Source of the DNA: Alistipes sp.
GTDB lineage: Bacteria > Bacteroidota > Bacteroidia > Bacteroidales > Rikenellaceae
Reading direction: 5' to 3'
DNA length: 48,803 nucleotides
NCBI GenBank assembly: GCA_020026415.1
Contig: JAHHQL010000014.1
Span: 1-48,803, forward strand
Shown: one piece after another, positions 6,897 through 13,978 of the stretch
Numbering within the stretch: position 1 is the first letter of the stretch
How the letters are laid out: each line of letters opens with the position of its first letter
Notes under the pieces: generated by a model
Database searches by the model: none
What the model was told of the DNA's origin: nothing
The model's input: the letters and a program-made list of their open reading frames with translations, nothing else
Position numbers and translations under genes: made by a program

Positions 6897-7778
6897 ATGT
6901 TTCCTATTCTTGAAAAACGCCTTTTAGCCAAAGGCATCTATCTGATGAAAATCCAAGCCCCGCGTGTGGCTCGCTCGGCACAACCCGGACAGTTCATCAT
7001 CGTGCGTGCCGAAGAGCACTGCGAACGTATTCCGCTGACGGTCTCCGACTACGATCGTGAGCAGGGTACCATCACCATCGTAACCCAAGCCATCGGTGTA
7101 TCGACCAAGAAACTCTGCGCCATGGAGGTGGGAGATGCGTTGGCCGACTTTGCGGGACCGCTGGGACAGCCTTCCGACTTTGTGAAGGAACCCGTCGAGG
7201 AGGTACGCAAGAAGCGTTATTTGTTTGTTGCGGGCGGTGTGGGTACCGCTCCCGTATATCCTCAGGTAAAATGGCTGACCGAGCACGGTGTCGAGGCTGA
7301 AGTCATCATCGGTGCCAAGACCAAGGATATGCTCATCTACACCGAAGCCATGGGCAAGGTGGCCACCAAACTCCACATCTGTACGGATGACGGTACGGAA
7401 GGTTTCCACGGCATGGTGACGGCTTTGATCGAGAAATTGGTGAACGAGGGTAATCACTACGACGTGGTTGTCGCCATCGGCCCGATGATCATGATGAAGT
7501 TCGTGACGCTGACCACCAAGAAATTCAATATCCCGACCGTCGTATCGCTCAACGCGCTGATGGTCGATGGCACGGGTATGTGCGGAGCCTGCCGTGTGAC
7601 GGTGGGTGGCGAGACCAAGTTCACCTGTGTGGACGGCCCCGAGTTCGATGCCTTCAAGGTTGATTTCGATGAGGCCATGCGCCGTCAGGGTATGTACAAG
7701 ACGCAGGAGCAGCGCGCTCTGGCCATCGCTGCCGAACGTGCCGCAGGTCACAAATGCAACATCGGTCTGGACAAATAG
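6897..7778 (+). CDS. nfnA: Ferredoxin:NADP(+) oxidoreductase small subunit NfnA
   Basis: This is the FAD and [2Fe-2S] subunit of the NAD-dependent, electron-bifurcating ferredoxin:NADP oxidoreductase; it resembles dihydroorotate/sulfide dehydrogenase electron-transfer subunits. Residues 1-95 form the FAD-binding barrel (RIPLTVSDYD at 44-53), 108-200 the NAD(H)-binding fold (LFVAGGVGTAPVYPQ), and D224, C229, C232 and C244 a cluster site. That Asp-Cys-Cys-Cys spacing (5, 3, 12) is what I recall for the unusual Asp-ligated cluster of characterised NfnA. nfnB follows after 43 bases, so the pair forms one operon. It is often mis-annotated as a sulfide dehydrogenase or DHOD subunit. Confidence 0.88.
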   Translation: MFPILEKRLLAKGIYLMKIQAPRVARSAQPGQFIIVRAEEHCERIPLTVSDYDREQGTITIVTQAIGVSTKKLCAMEVGDALADFAGPLGQPSDFVKEPVEEVRKKRYLFVAGGVGTAPVYPQVKWLTEHGVEAEVIIGAKTKDMLIYTEAMGKVATKLHICTDDGTEGFHGMVTALIEKLVNEGNHYDVVVAIGPMIMMKFVTLTTKKFNIPTVVSLNALMVDGTGMCGACRVTVGGETKFTCVDGPEFDAFKVDFDEAMRRQGMYKTQEQRALAIAAERAAGHKCNIGLDK

Positions 7779-7821
7779 GCCTCCCGACAGGTTATAAACA
7801 TTATTAAACAGAAAAATCATT

Positions 7822-9207
7822 ATGGCAAATAAAATACCGCGCGTTCCCGTTCGTGAACAAGATCCGAAGGTACGCGCAACCAATTTCGAGGAGGTCTGCC
7901 ACGGCTACGACCTTGAAGAGGCTGTTCTGGAGGCCTCGCGTTGCTTGCATTGCAAGAATCCGCGTTGCATGAATGCCTGCCCCGTAAGTGTTCATATTCC
8001 CGATTTCATCGCCGCCCTGCACGAGCGTGATTTGCAGAAGGCTTCGGATGTCATCGCACAGGATTCGTCGTTGCCGTCGATTTGCGGTCGTGTTTGTCCG
8101 CAGGAGACGCAGTGCGAGGGTTCGTGTGTCCTCGGCATCAAGGGCGAGGCGGTGGCTATCGGCAAGTTGGAGCGTTTCGTGGGCGACTGGAAGTTGAATC
8201 ACGGTGCAAAAACCGTCAATGACACTCCGAAGAACGGTCATAAGATCGCCATCATCGGTAGCGGTCCTTCGGGTCTGGCCTGCGCAAGCGATCTGGCCAA
8301 GTGGGGCTATGAGGTGAAGATCTTCGAGGCTCTGCACAAGGTCGGCGGCGTGTTGGTTTACGGCATTCCCGAATTTCGTCTGCCGAAAGACCGTATCGTT
8401 GCCCGTGAGGTCGAGGAGGTGAAGAGTCTCGGTGTCGAGATCGAAACCGATGTCATCGTGGGTCGTACCGTAACGATCGACTCGCTGATGGATGAGGAGG
8501 GCTACGAAGCCGTATTCATCGGTTCGGGTGCCGGTCTTCCGCGTTTCATGAATATCCCCGGCGAGAACCTCAACGGTGTGGTTTCCGCCAACGAGTTCCT
8601 GACCCGTACCAACCTGATGCACGCTTACGATCCTAATTACGATACCCCGATCTATGTCGGTCAGAAGGTGGTCGTAGTCGGTGGCGGTAACGTGGCGATG
8701 GATGCCGTACGTACCGCAAAGCGTCTGGGTGCCGATTCGGTGATCGTTTACCGTCGTGGCGAGGAGGAACTTCCCGCACGTAAGGAGGAGGTACACCATG
8801 CAAAGCAGGAAGGTATCGAGTTCCGTATGCTGACCAACCCCGTCGAGGTGTTGGGCGACGAGAAAGGCTGGGTACGCGGTATCCGCTGTGTCGAGATGGA
8901 ACTGGGCGAGCCCGATGCGAGCGGGCGTCGTTCGCCGATCGTCAAGGAGGGTTCGGAGTTCGACATGGAGTGCGATGTAGTCATCATGGCACTGGGCACG
9001 ATGCCCAACCCGATGCTGGCTCATTCGACCGAAGGTCTGGAGACCAACCGCAAAGGCTGTCTGGTGGCAACCGAAGAGGGTGCAACGACCCGCAAGGGTG
9101 TGTTTGCCGGTGGTGATGCCGTAACGGGTGCCGCAACCGTAATCCTCGCCATGGGTGCCGGTCGTAAGGCTGCCAAAGCCATCGACGAGTACATCAAGTC
9201 GAAATAA
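7822..9207 (+). CDS. nfnB: Ferredoxin:NADP(+) oxidoreductase large subunit NfnB (GltA-like)
   Basis: The protein is a 461-residue relative of the glutamate synthase small subunit. Cysteines 41, 44, 49 and 53 (CLHCKNPRCMNACP) and 88, 92, 98 and 102 (CGRVCPQETQCEGSC) fit two [4Fe-4S] clusters. GSGPSG at 146-151 starts the FAD-binding fold, VVVVGGGNVAMDAVR near 285-300 the NADPH fold, and GVFAGGDAVTGAATV near 430 the C-terminal FAD motif. With NfnA it would couple NADPH formation from reduced ferredoxin and NADH. No glutamate synthase large subunit is nearby, which supports Nfn rather than GOGAT. Many databases name it gltA. Confidence 0.88.
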   Translation: MANKIPRVPVREQDPKVRATNFEEVCHGYDLEEAVLEASRCLHCKNPRCMNACPVSVHIPDFIAALHERDLQKASDVIAQDSSLPSICGRVCPQETQCEGSCVLGIKGEAVAIGKLERFVGDWKLNHGAKTVNDTPKNGHKIAIIGSGPSGLACASDLAKWGYEVKIFEALHKVGGVLVYGIPEFRLPKDRIVAREVEEVKSLGVEIETDVIVGRTVTIDSLMDEEGYEAVFIGSGAGLPRFMNIPGENLNGVVSANEFLTRTNLMHAYDPNYDTPIYVGQKVVVVGGGNVAMDAVRTAKRLGADSVIVYRRGEEELPARKEEVHHAKQEGIEFRMLTNPVEVLGDEKGWVRGIRCVEMELGEPDASGRRSPIVKEGSEFDMECDVVIMALGTMPNPMLAHSTEGLETNRKGCLVATEEGATTRKGVFAGGDAVTGAATVILAMGAGRKAAKAIDEYIKSK

Positions 9208-9270
9208 TTCGGACTGTTTGAGGGTGTGCCTTTCCGAGGTGCGGCCTTTGAGATCCGTTTCAATATCCCT

Positions 9271-9299
9271 GTCCCCGTTTGAGGACGGGGATTTTTTTT
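9271..9299 (+). terminator. Terminator of nfnAB
   Basis: The stem TCCCCGT (9272-9278) with ACGGGGA (9285-9291) is followed by eight T residues, 64 bases after the nfnB stop. Confidence 0.8.
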
Positions 9300-9682
9300 G
9301 TGTGGGCGGGCGAAGAAAGGCTGCACGAGGAGGGAGAAAGGTGTGGCAGAGTGTGGAGCGGGTCGGGATAAGTGTGCGGATTCGGGAAATAAAATGCGGG
9401 ATGAAGAGTGCGTGCGATGCGGAAGAAATGGGGCGTGGAGGCAGGTCGGGTGATTCGGCGGCGAAGACGGTGTGATGCACGGTTCGGAGGCAGTCGCTTG
9501 TCTGTCGGGAATCGGGTGTCCTTTTCCCTTTTTCGGGATAAAAGACGGTCGGCATCGGATTTGTTCCATGTGGAACCGTGGAAAATGGGTCTTTACGGAC
9601 GGGAATCCGCATAAAAATCCGCGAAGATGTGCATTTCTTGGAAAATATGCTTAAATTTGATCAACTCTAAAATTTTAGAATT
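9300..9682. other. Intergenic region between nfnB and the aquaporin gene
   Basis: I see no convincing gene here. The open frames have no recognisable product and overlap on both strands. A -7-like TAAATTTG at 9652-9659 precedes the aquaporin ATG by 23 bases; no good -33 element sits at the right distance. Confidence 0.5.
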
Positions 9683-10357
9683 ATGAAAAAGTATCTTGCT
9701 GAAATGTTCGGAACGATGGTACTCGTTCTGATGGGTTGCGGCGCGGCCATCTTCAATGGCGGTTGCGGTATCGTGCCTCAGGTTCTGACCGTGGCTTTTG
9801 CATTCGGTCTGTCGGTTGTGGCTATGGCTCATGCCATCGGCGGTGTGTCGGGTTGCCACATCAATCCCGCAATTACGCTCGGTGTATGGCTTTCGGGTCG
9901 CATCAGCGGTAAAGATGCCGGTTTCTATATGTTGTTTCAGGTGATCGGGGCATTGATCGGTTCGACATTGCTCTATGTCCTGACGAAGAACATCGACATG
10001 GCTTACGCCACCACGACGGGTGCCAATGCCCTGCAAAACGGTGTTTCGGTTGCAGGCGGTGTCCTTGCCGAGATCATCTTCACGTTTGTATTTGTTCTTG
10101 TCGTACTGGGTGCCACCGACTCGAAGAAGGGTGCCGGTAATCTGGCCGGTCTGGCCATCGGTCTGACCTTGGTTCTGGTACATATCGTCTGCATCCCCAT
10201 CACGGGTACTTCGGTCAATCCCGCACGTTCGATCGCTCCCGCTCTGTTCGAGGGAGGTGCTGCTCTGAACCAGTTGTGGATCTTCATCGTTGCCCCGATG
10301 ATCGGTGCCGCATTCTCGGCACTTGTATGGCGCATCCTTTCTTACGAGAAGGAATAA
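9683..10357 (+). CDS. aqpZ: Aquaporin Z-type water channel
   Basis: This is a six-helix MIP-family channel of normal length (224 residues). The two half-helix signatures are NPA at 61-63 (GCHINPAITLG) and 179-181 (TSVNPARS). The selectivity-filter residues fit a narrow water channel rather than a glycerol facilitator: F41 in helix 2, H167 in helix 5, T176 and R182. It lies in the inner membrane and equilibrates water under osmotic change. The gene stands alone, between a weak promoter and a strong terminator. Confidence 0.92.
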   Translation: MKKYLAEMFGTMVLVLMGCGAAIFNGGCGIVPQVLTVAFAFGLSVVAMAHAIGGVSGCHINPAITLGVWLSGRISGKDAGFYMLFQVIGALIGSTLLYVLTKNIDMAYATTTGANALQNGVSVAGGVLAEIIFTFVFVLVVLGATDSKKGAGNLAGLAIGLTLVLVHIVCIPITGTSVNPARSIAPALFEGGAALNQLWIFIVAPMIGAAFSALVWRILSYEKE

Positions 10358-10381
10358 AGCAACCAATCAAGAAAAAATTTA

Positions 10382-10415
10382 AGCCATCTTCCGTATCGGA
10401 GGATGGCTTTTTTTT
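10382..10415 (+). terminator. Terminator of aqpZ
   Basis: A 12-bp stem (10382-10393 with 10397-10408, loop of three) runs into eight T residues, 25 bases after the stop. Confidence 0.85.
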
Positions 10416-10519
10416 CGGACTTTGCCCGATATTTGCTTTTTGCAGTGGCATTCGGGAAGGATTCCCGCTGATGATCAGCCGTGACCCGACTTTGAGATGT
10501 GCAAAAAGATATTGAAAAC

Positions 10520-10556
10520 AAAAAACGCTTGCCTCACAAAGAGGTAAGCGTTTTTT
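10520..10556 (-). terminator. Terminator of the rpsF-rpsR-rplI operon
   Basis: An inverted repeat with A run/T run flanks (AAAAAACGCTT-GCCTC...GAGGT-AAGCGTTTTTT) sits 20 bases after the rplI stop and can work in both directions. Confidence 0.8.
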
Positions 10557-10575
10557 CTATATTCGGGGACGACCC

Positions 10576-11013
10576 TTACTCGGCAACAACCGAGAATTTG
10601 ATCGTAGCCTTAACATCGCGGTGCAACTTGGCAACAGCCTCGTACTCACCTACGGTGTTGATGGCCTCAACGGTGATGTTCTTACGATCTACGTTGATCT
10701 CCTTGGCAGCCAGAGCGTCAGCCAGGTCGTTGGCGGTAACGGTACCGAACAGACGGCCTTCCTCAGCCTTCATGGTGATCGTCAGCTGGATGTTGGCGAT
10801 CGTCTCGGCCAGTGCCTGAGCGTCAGCAAGGATCTTGGCGTCCTTGTGAGCGCGCTGTTTCAAGTTCTCTGCGAGCACTTTCTTTGCGGCGGCGGTAGCG
10901 GCCTTTGCATAGCCCTGAGGAATCAGGTAGTTGTTCGCATAACCGGGCTTTACGTTTACGATGTCGTTGGCGTAACCCAGTTTCTCCATATCTTTAATCA
11001 GAATTACTTCCAT
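10576..11013 (-). CDS. rplI: Ribosomal protein bL9
   Basis: A 145-residue large-subunit protein. The N-terminal rRNA-binding domain shows MEVILIKDMEKLGYANDIVNV and the family signature GYANNYLIPQGYA at 24-36. A long connecting helix (about 40-75) leads to the C-terminal domain with EEGRLFGTVTANDLADAL. It is the last gene of the rpsF-rpsR-rplI operon, 18 bases after rpsR. Confidence 0.97.
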   Translation of the reverse strand: MEVILIKDMEKLGYANDIVNVKPGYANNYLIPQGYAKAATAAAKKVLAENLKQRAHKDAKILADAQALAETIANIQLTITMKAEEGRLFGTVTANDLADALAAKEINVDRKNITVEAINTVGEYEAVAKLHRDVKATIKFSVVAE

Positions 11014-11031
11014 TTCGTCTCCTCCTTATAA

Positions 11032-11310
11032 TTATTTCATGCAATCGGTTACGAAGGGCAGGATGGCCAAGTGACGCGCACGCTTAACAGCCTGTGCAAC
11101 CTTCTTCTGGAATTTCTGCGAAGTACCGGTCAGACGACGGGGCAGAATCTTACCCTGCTCGTTGAGGAACTTCTTCAAGAACTCACCGTCCTTGTAATCT
11201 ACATACTTGATACCGAGTTTTTTGAAACGGCAATATTTCTTCTTTTTCACATCAACCGATACGGGGTTGAGGTATCTGATTTCAGATTGTGCTTTGTTGT
11301 CCTGTGCCAT
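11032..11310 (-). CDS. rpsR: Ribosomal protein bS18
   Basis: A 92-residue small-subunit protein with the typical YCRFKKLGIKYVDYKD, then EQGKILPRRLTGTSQKFQKK and an Arg/Lys-rich end. It pairs with bS6 on the platform of the 30S subunit. It follows rpsF by three bases, so translation is probably coupled. Confidence 0.97.
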   Translation of the reverse strand: MAQDNKAQSEIRYLNPVSVDVKKKKYCRFKKLGIKYVDYKDGEFLKKFLNEQGKILPRRLTGTSQKFQKKVAQAVKRARHLAILPFVTDCMK

Positions 11311-11313
11311 GGT

Positions 11314-11658
11314 TTACTCCTCCTGTTTTTTAGAAAGTTTAGCACGACGCTTTGCCGCGTACTCTACGGCATACTTGTCCTGCTTGAAAGTTAAGAAGCG
11401 GATCACGCGCTCGTCGCGGCGGAAGTTGGTCTCAAGCGTATCAACGATCTGACCCTCGCCCGTGAACTCGATCAGGAAATAGAAACCGGTGGTCTTCTTC
11501 TGAATCGAGTAAGCGAGCTTCTTCAAGCCCCATGCCTCTTTATTCACAATCTGACCGCCGTTCTCGGTGATGACACCTTGGAATTTGTCAGCCACTTCCT
11601 GTACCTGTGCTTCAGACAGAACCGGCGTGACGATGAAAACGGTTTCGTAATTGTTCAT
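11314..11658 (-). CDS. rpsF: Ribosomal protein bS6
   Basis: A 114-residue protein starting MNNYETVFIVTPVLSE, with the ferredoxin-like fold segments GGQIVNKEAWGLKKLAY and TTGFYFLIEFTGEG. The C-terminus is a short Lys/Glu-rich extension. First gene of the operon; bS6 and bS18 bind as a dimer near h22 of 16S rRNA. Confidence 0.97.
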   Translation of the reverse strand: MNNYETVFIVTPVLSEAQVQEVADKFQGVITENGGQIVNKEAWGLKKLAYSIQKKTTGFYFLIEFTGEGQIVDTLETNFRRDERVIRFLTFKQDKYAVEYAAKRRAKLSKKQEE

Positions 11659-11682
11659 AATGATGAATTAATTTAAATTTAG

Positions 11683-11695
11683 TCCCATTTCGGGA
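11683..11695 (-). promoter_or_regulatory. Small hairpin in the rpsF leader
   Basis: In the short 5' leader (about 34 bases) TCCC and GGGA enclose GAAAT, giving a CCCG-containing stem-loop 24 bases before the ATG. Leaders of rpsF in many bacteria carry a bS6:bS18-binding motif with a conserved CCG. Whether this is such a site is inference. Confidence 0.3.
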
Positions 11696-11698
11696 GGG

Positions 11699-11706
11699 CA
11701 AAGGTA
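11699..11706 (-). promoter_or_regulatory. -7 box of the rpsF operon promoter
   Basis: The minus strand reads TACCTTTG, a perfect TAnnTTTG, about 40 bases before the rpsF start. A T run (complement 11721-11729) lies at the -33 distance but lacks a clear TTG. Confidence 0.55.
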
Positions 11707-11767
11707 GGAAGAATATTTTGAAAAAAAAATTAATAGTGCTTTTTTCTCTCTGAAAATCTGCATTTCA

Positions 11768-11777
11768 GGGGGGGGGG
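11768..11777. repeat. Homopolymeric G tract (10 G)
   Basis: Ten consecutive G residues lie about 60 bases upstream of the rpsF -7 box in an otherwise gene-free spacer (11707-11896). Confidence 0.9.
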
Positions 11778-11896
11778 AAAGAGGGGCGAGATGTGCGGGG
11801 GCGGAATTTTCGGAACGGAGCGCGGAAGGAACGGATTTTTCGGGGCGTGGCGTGGAAAACGTGGTGAAAGTTTCAAGTGAGGGCGCGAAATCGCCA

Positions 11897-11928
11897 TAAA
11901 AAACTCCCCGACCGATCGGAAGGGGAGT
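11897..11928 (-). terminator. Terminator of thiL
   Basis: The stem ACTCCCC (11903-11909) with GGGGAGT and an inner CCGATCGG is followed on the minus strand by six T residues, 33 bases after the thiL stop. Confidence 0.75.
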
Positions 11929-11960
11929 CCTATAATATAATATATAGTGTGAAAAATCCG

Positions 11961-12998
11961 CTATTCTTTTTCGGGGAAACCTTGGGCTTTGAGTTTGATC
12001 TCGCCTCCGTCGGGGGTAACGAGGTAACAACCCGTCTTTTCGTCGGTGATGTGGCCGATGACATCGACCAGACCCATGCGCATCACCTGTTCCTGCATGG
12101 AGAGCGGCACGGTGAAGAGCAGTTCGTAATCCTCGCCGCCGTTCAGACCCGCAACCACGGGGTCGATGTGCATCTCCTCGGCGAGATCCGATGTTTGGCG
12201 TGCGATGGGCATACGCTCCAGATAGATGCGTGCGCCGCATTTCGACGATTTGCAGATCTGCATCAGATCACTGGCCAAACCGTCCGTAAGGTCGATCATC
12301 GCCGTCGGTTTGATCTGCTCCTCGCGCAAAGCGTCGATGATGTCCACGCGGGGACGCGGTTTGAGATACTTCTCCAACAGGTATTCGTACCCCTTGAACT
12401 GGGGCTCGGGATGCTCGACATCCTTCAGCACGCGGCGTTCGCGCTCCAAAAGTTGCAGACCCATATACGCCGCACCCAAGTTGTTCGTGATGCAGATCAG
12501 ATCGTTCTTGCGGGCACCGTCACGATAGACGATCTCGGTCTTCTTGGCATGACCGACGGTCGTGACCGAGATGACAAGACCCGTCATCGAGGCGCGCGTG
12601 TCACCGCCCACCAAGTCGATGCAGTATTCGTTGCAGGCGAATTTGATGCCTTCGTAGAGATCCTGCAAAGCCTCCACGGGCAGTTTTGCCGATACGCCCA
12701 GCGAGACGGTGATCTGCGAGGGGGTGGCGTTCATGGCCAAAATATCGCTCACGCCCGCCGTCACGACCTTGTAGCCGAGGTGCTTGAGCGGAAAATAGGT
12801 GAGGTCGAAATCCACGCCTTCGTAGAACGAATCGGTCGAGAGCAACATCTGCTCGCCGCGCGGCTGTGCGAGGACGGCACAGTCGTCACCGACACTTTTA
12901 AGGGTTGATTTGTTGTGGATCGGGAAGTCCCGCGTCAGCAGGTCGATCAGACCGAACTGGCCGAGTGTTGCGATTTCGGTGCGTTGTTTCTGGCTCAT
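11961..12998 (-). CDS. thiL: Thiamine-monophosphate kinase
   Basis: ThiL phosphorylates thiamine monophosphate to the active cofactor thiamine diphosphate with ATP. The 345-residue protein belongs to the PurM/AIR-synthase-like superfamily. Near the N-terminus SVGDDCAVL holds metal-binding acids and STDSFYEGVDFD completes the active site. GVSDILAMNATP, LVGGDTRASMTGLVISVT and AMIDLTDGLASDL follow, and GGEDYELLFTVP lies near residue 290; all are family hallmarks. It is a single gene with a good promoter, divergent from adk. Confidence 0.95.
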   Translation of the reverse strand: MSQKQRTEIATLGQFGLIDLLTRDFPIHNKSTLKSVGDDCAVLAQPRGEQMLLSTDSFYEGVDFDLTYFPLKHLGYKVVTAGVSDILAMNATPSQITVSLGVSAKLPVEALQDLYEGIKFACNEYCIDLVGGDTRASMTGLVISVTTVGHAKKTEIVYRDGARKNDLICITNNLGAAYMGLQLLERERRVLKDVEHPEPQFKGYEYLLEKYLKPRPRVDIIDALREEQIKPTAMIDLTDGLASDLMQICKSSKCGARIYLERMPIARQTSDLAEEMHIDPVVAGLNGGEDYELLFTVPLSMQEQVMRMGLVDVIGHITDEKTGCYLVTPDGGEIKLKAQGFPEKE

Positions 12999-13014
12999 AA
13001 AATCTAAATTTTTA

Positions 13015-13050
13015 CAAAATTACGGAAAATCCTCTTGTTTCCCCAAAAAA
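13015..13050 (-). promoter_or_regulatory. Promoter of thiL
   Basis: TTTTTTG (complement 13044-13050), 21 bases, then TAATTTTG (complement 13015-13022), both matching the Bacteroidetes consensus. The start codon is 17 bases further, a very short leader. Confidence 0.65.
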
Positions 13051-13063
13051 TAATGTAAATTTG
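13035..13063 (+). promoter_or_regulatory. Promoter of adk
   Basis: TTG (13035-13037), 18 bases, then TAAATTTG (13056-13063), with the adk ATG 31 bases after the box. It overlaps the divergent thiL promoter. Confidence 0.55.
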
Positions 13064-13093
13064 GAAATCGAATATTCATAAAAAAATCAGATT

Positions 13094-13669
13094 ATGATAA
13101 ATATCGTATTATTTGGTGCTCCCGGATGCGGCAAAGGTACCCAGGCAGCACGTCTCAAGGAACATTACGGCATTGAGCATGTTTCGACCGGAGAAGTGAT
13201 CCGCGGCGAAATCAAGGGCGGAACCAAACTCGGACTGGAAATGAAGAGTTATATTGAGTCGGGTCGTCTGGCTCCCGATGAGATCGTGGTGAACATGATC
13301 GCCAATTATGTAACTTCGCACCGCGATGTGAAAGGTTGCATCTATGACGGTTTCCCCCGCACCACCGTGCAGGCCGAGGCTTTCGACAAACTGCTCGGAG
13401 AAGAGGGGCTGAAGGTCGATATCATGGTCGATATTCAGGTTCCCGAAGAGGAACTGATCAAGCGTATCCTGCTCCGCGGCAAGGATTCGGGTCGTGCTGA
13501 TGATGCCAACGAGGAGGTGATCCGCGGTCGTCTGGACGTTTACCACAAGCAGACCGAGGTCGTAGCCAATTACTACAAGGCTCAGGGTAAGTATGCTTCG
13601 GTGGACGGTCTGGGTACGATCGACGAGATCTTCGACCGCATCGTGAAGGTGATTGATGCCGTCAAATAA
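13094..13669 (+). CDS. adk: Adenylate kinase (short form)
   Basis: The enzyme interconverts ATP + AMP and 2 ADP. The P loop GAPGCGKGTQ lies at 8-17, the AMP-binding segment HVSTGEVIRGEI near 30-41 and YDGFPRT near 85-91. RILLRGKDSGRADD stands where the lid begins. At 191 residues the lid is short and lacks the Zn-binding cysteines of the long form. It is a single-gene unit ending in a strong terminator. Confidence 0.97.
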   Translation: MINIVLFGAPGCGKGTQAARLKEHYGIEHVSTGEVIRGEIKGGTKLGLEMKSYIESGRLAPDEIVVNMIANYVTSHRDVKGCIYDGFPRTTVQAEAFDKLLGEEGLKVDIMVDIQVPEEELIKRILLRGKDSGRADDANEEVIRGRLDVYHKQTEVVANYYKAQGKYASVDGLGTIDEIFDRIVKVIDAVK

Positions 13670-13727
13670 GCATACCTGTATATGAGAGGGTCGGCCGGGG
13701 GATTCCTTCCGACCGAAAATCCGAATG

Positions 13728-13770
13728 AAAAACGCAACCGTTTCCTTTTTTGGGAAACGGTTGCGTTTTT
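13728..13770 (+). terminator. Terminator of adk
   Basis: A stem of about 18 bp (AAAACGCAACCGTTTCC with GGGAAACGGTTGCGTTTT) is followed by T residues. Its symmetric A and T flanks could also stop minus-strand transcription. Confidence 0.85.
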
Positions 13771-13925
13771 TTTGTCCGAAATATCAGCCGCGCATCTTTC
13801 ATAAACGGATATTTTGTGTGAATATTGTCCGATATTGTATGTTTTTCTCTGTTTTACCCTTTTTTTACTACTAACAAGTAGGTATTCGAGTTCGGAATTT
13901 TTTTTAAGAATAGACGTTTTTTGGT

Positions 13926-13957
13926 ATTGCCAGATCTTGAAAAGCCCAATACCTTTG
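13926..13957 (+). promoter_or_regulatory. Promoter of the hmu operon
   Basis: ATTG (13926-13929), 20 bases, then TACCTTTG (13950-13957), with the receptor ATG 21 bases on. I found no convincing Fur-box palindrome, so iron control is expected from the pathway but not shown here. Confidence 0.6.
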
Positions 13958-13978
13958 TCCTCATAAAAAATTAAAAAT

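Noticed and set aside
7822..9207. Calling the GltA-like protein a glutamate synthase small subunit
   Set aside because: It is paired with an NfnA-type subunit and no large glutamate synthase subunit is nearby.
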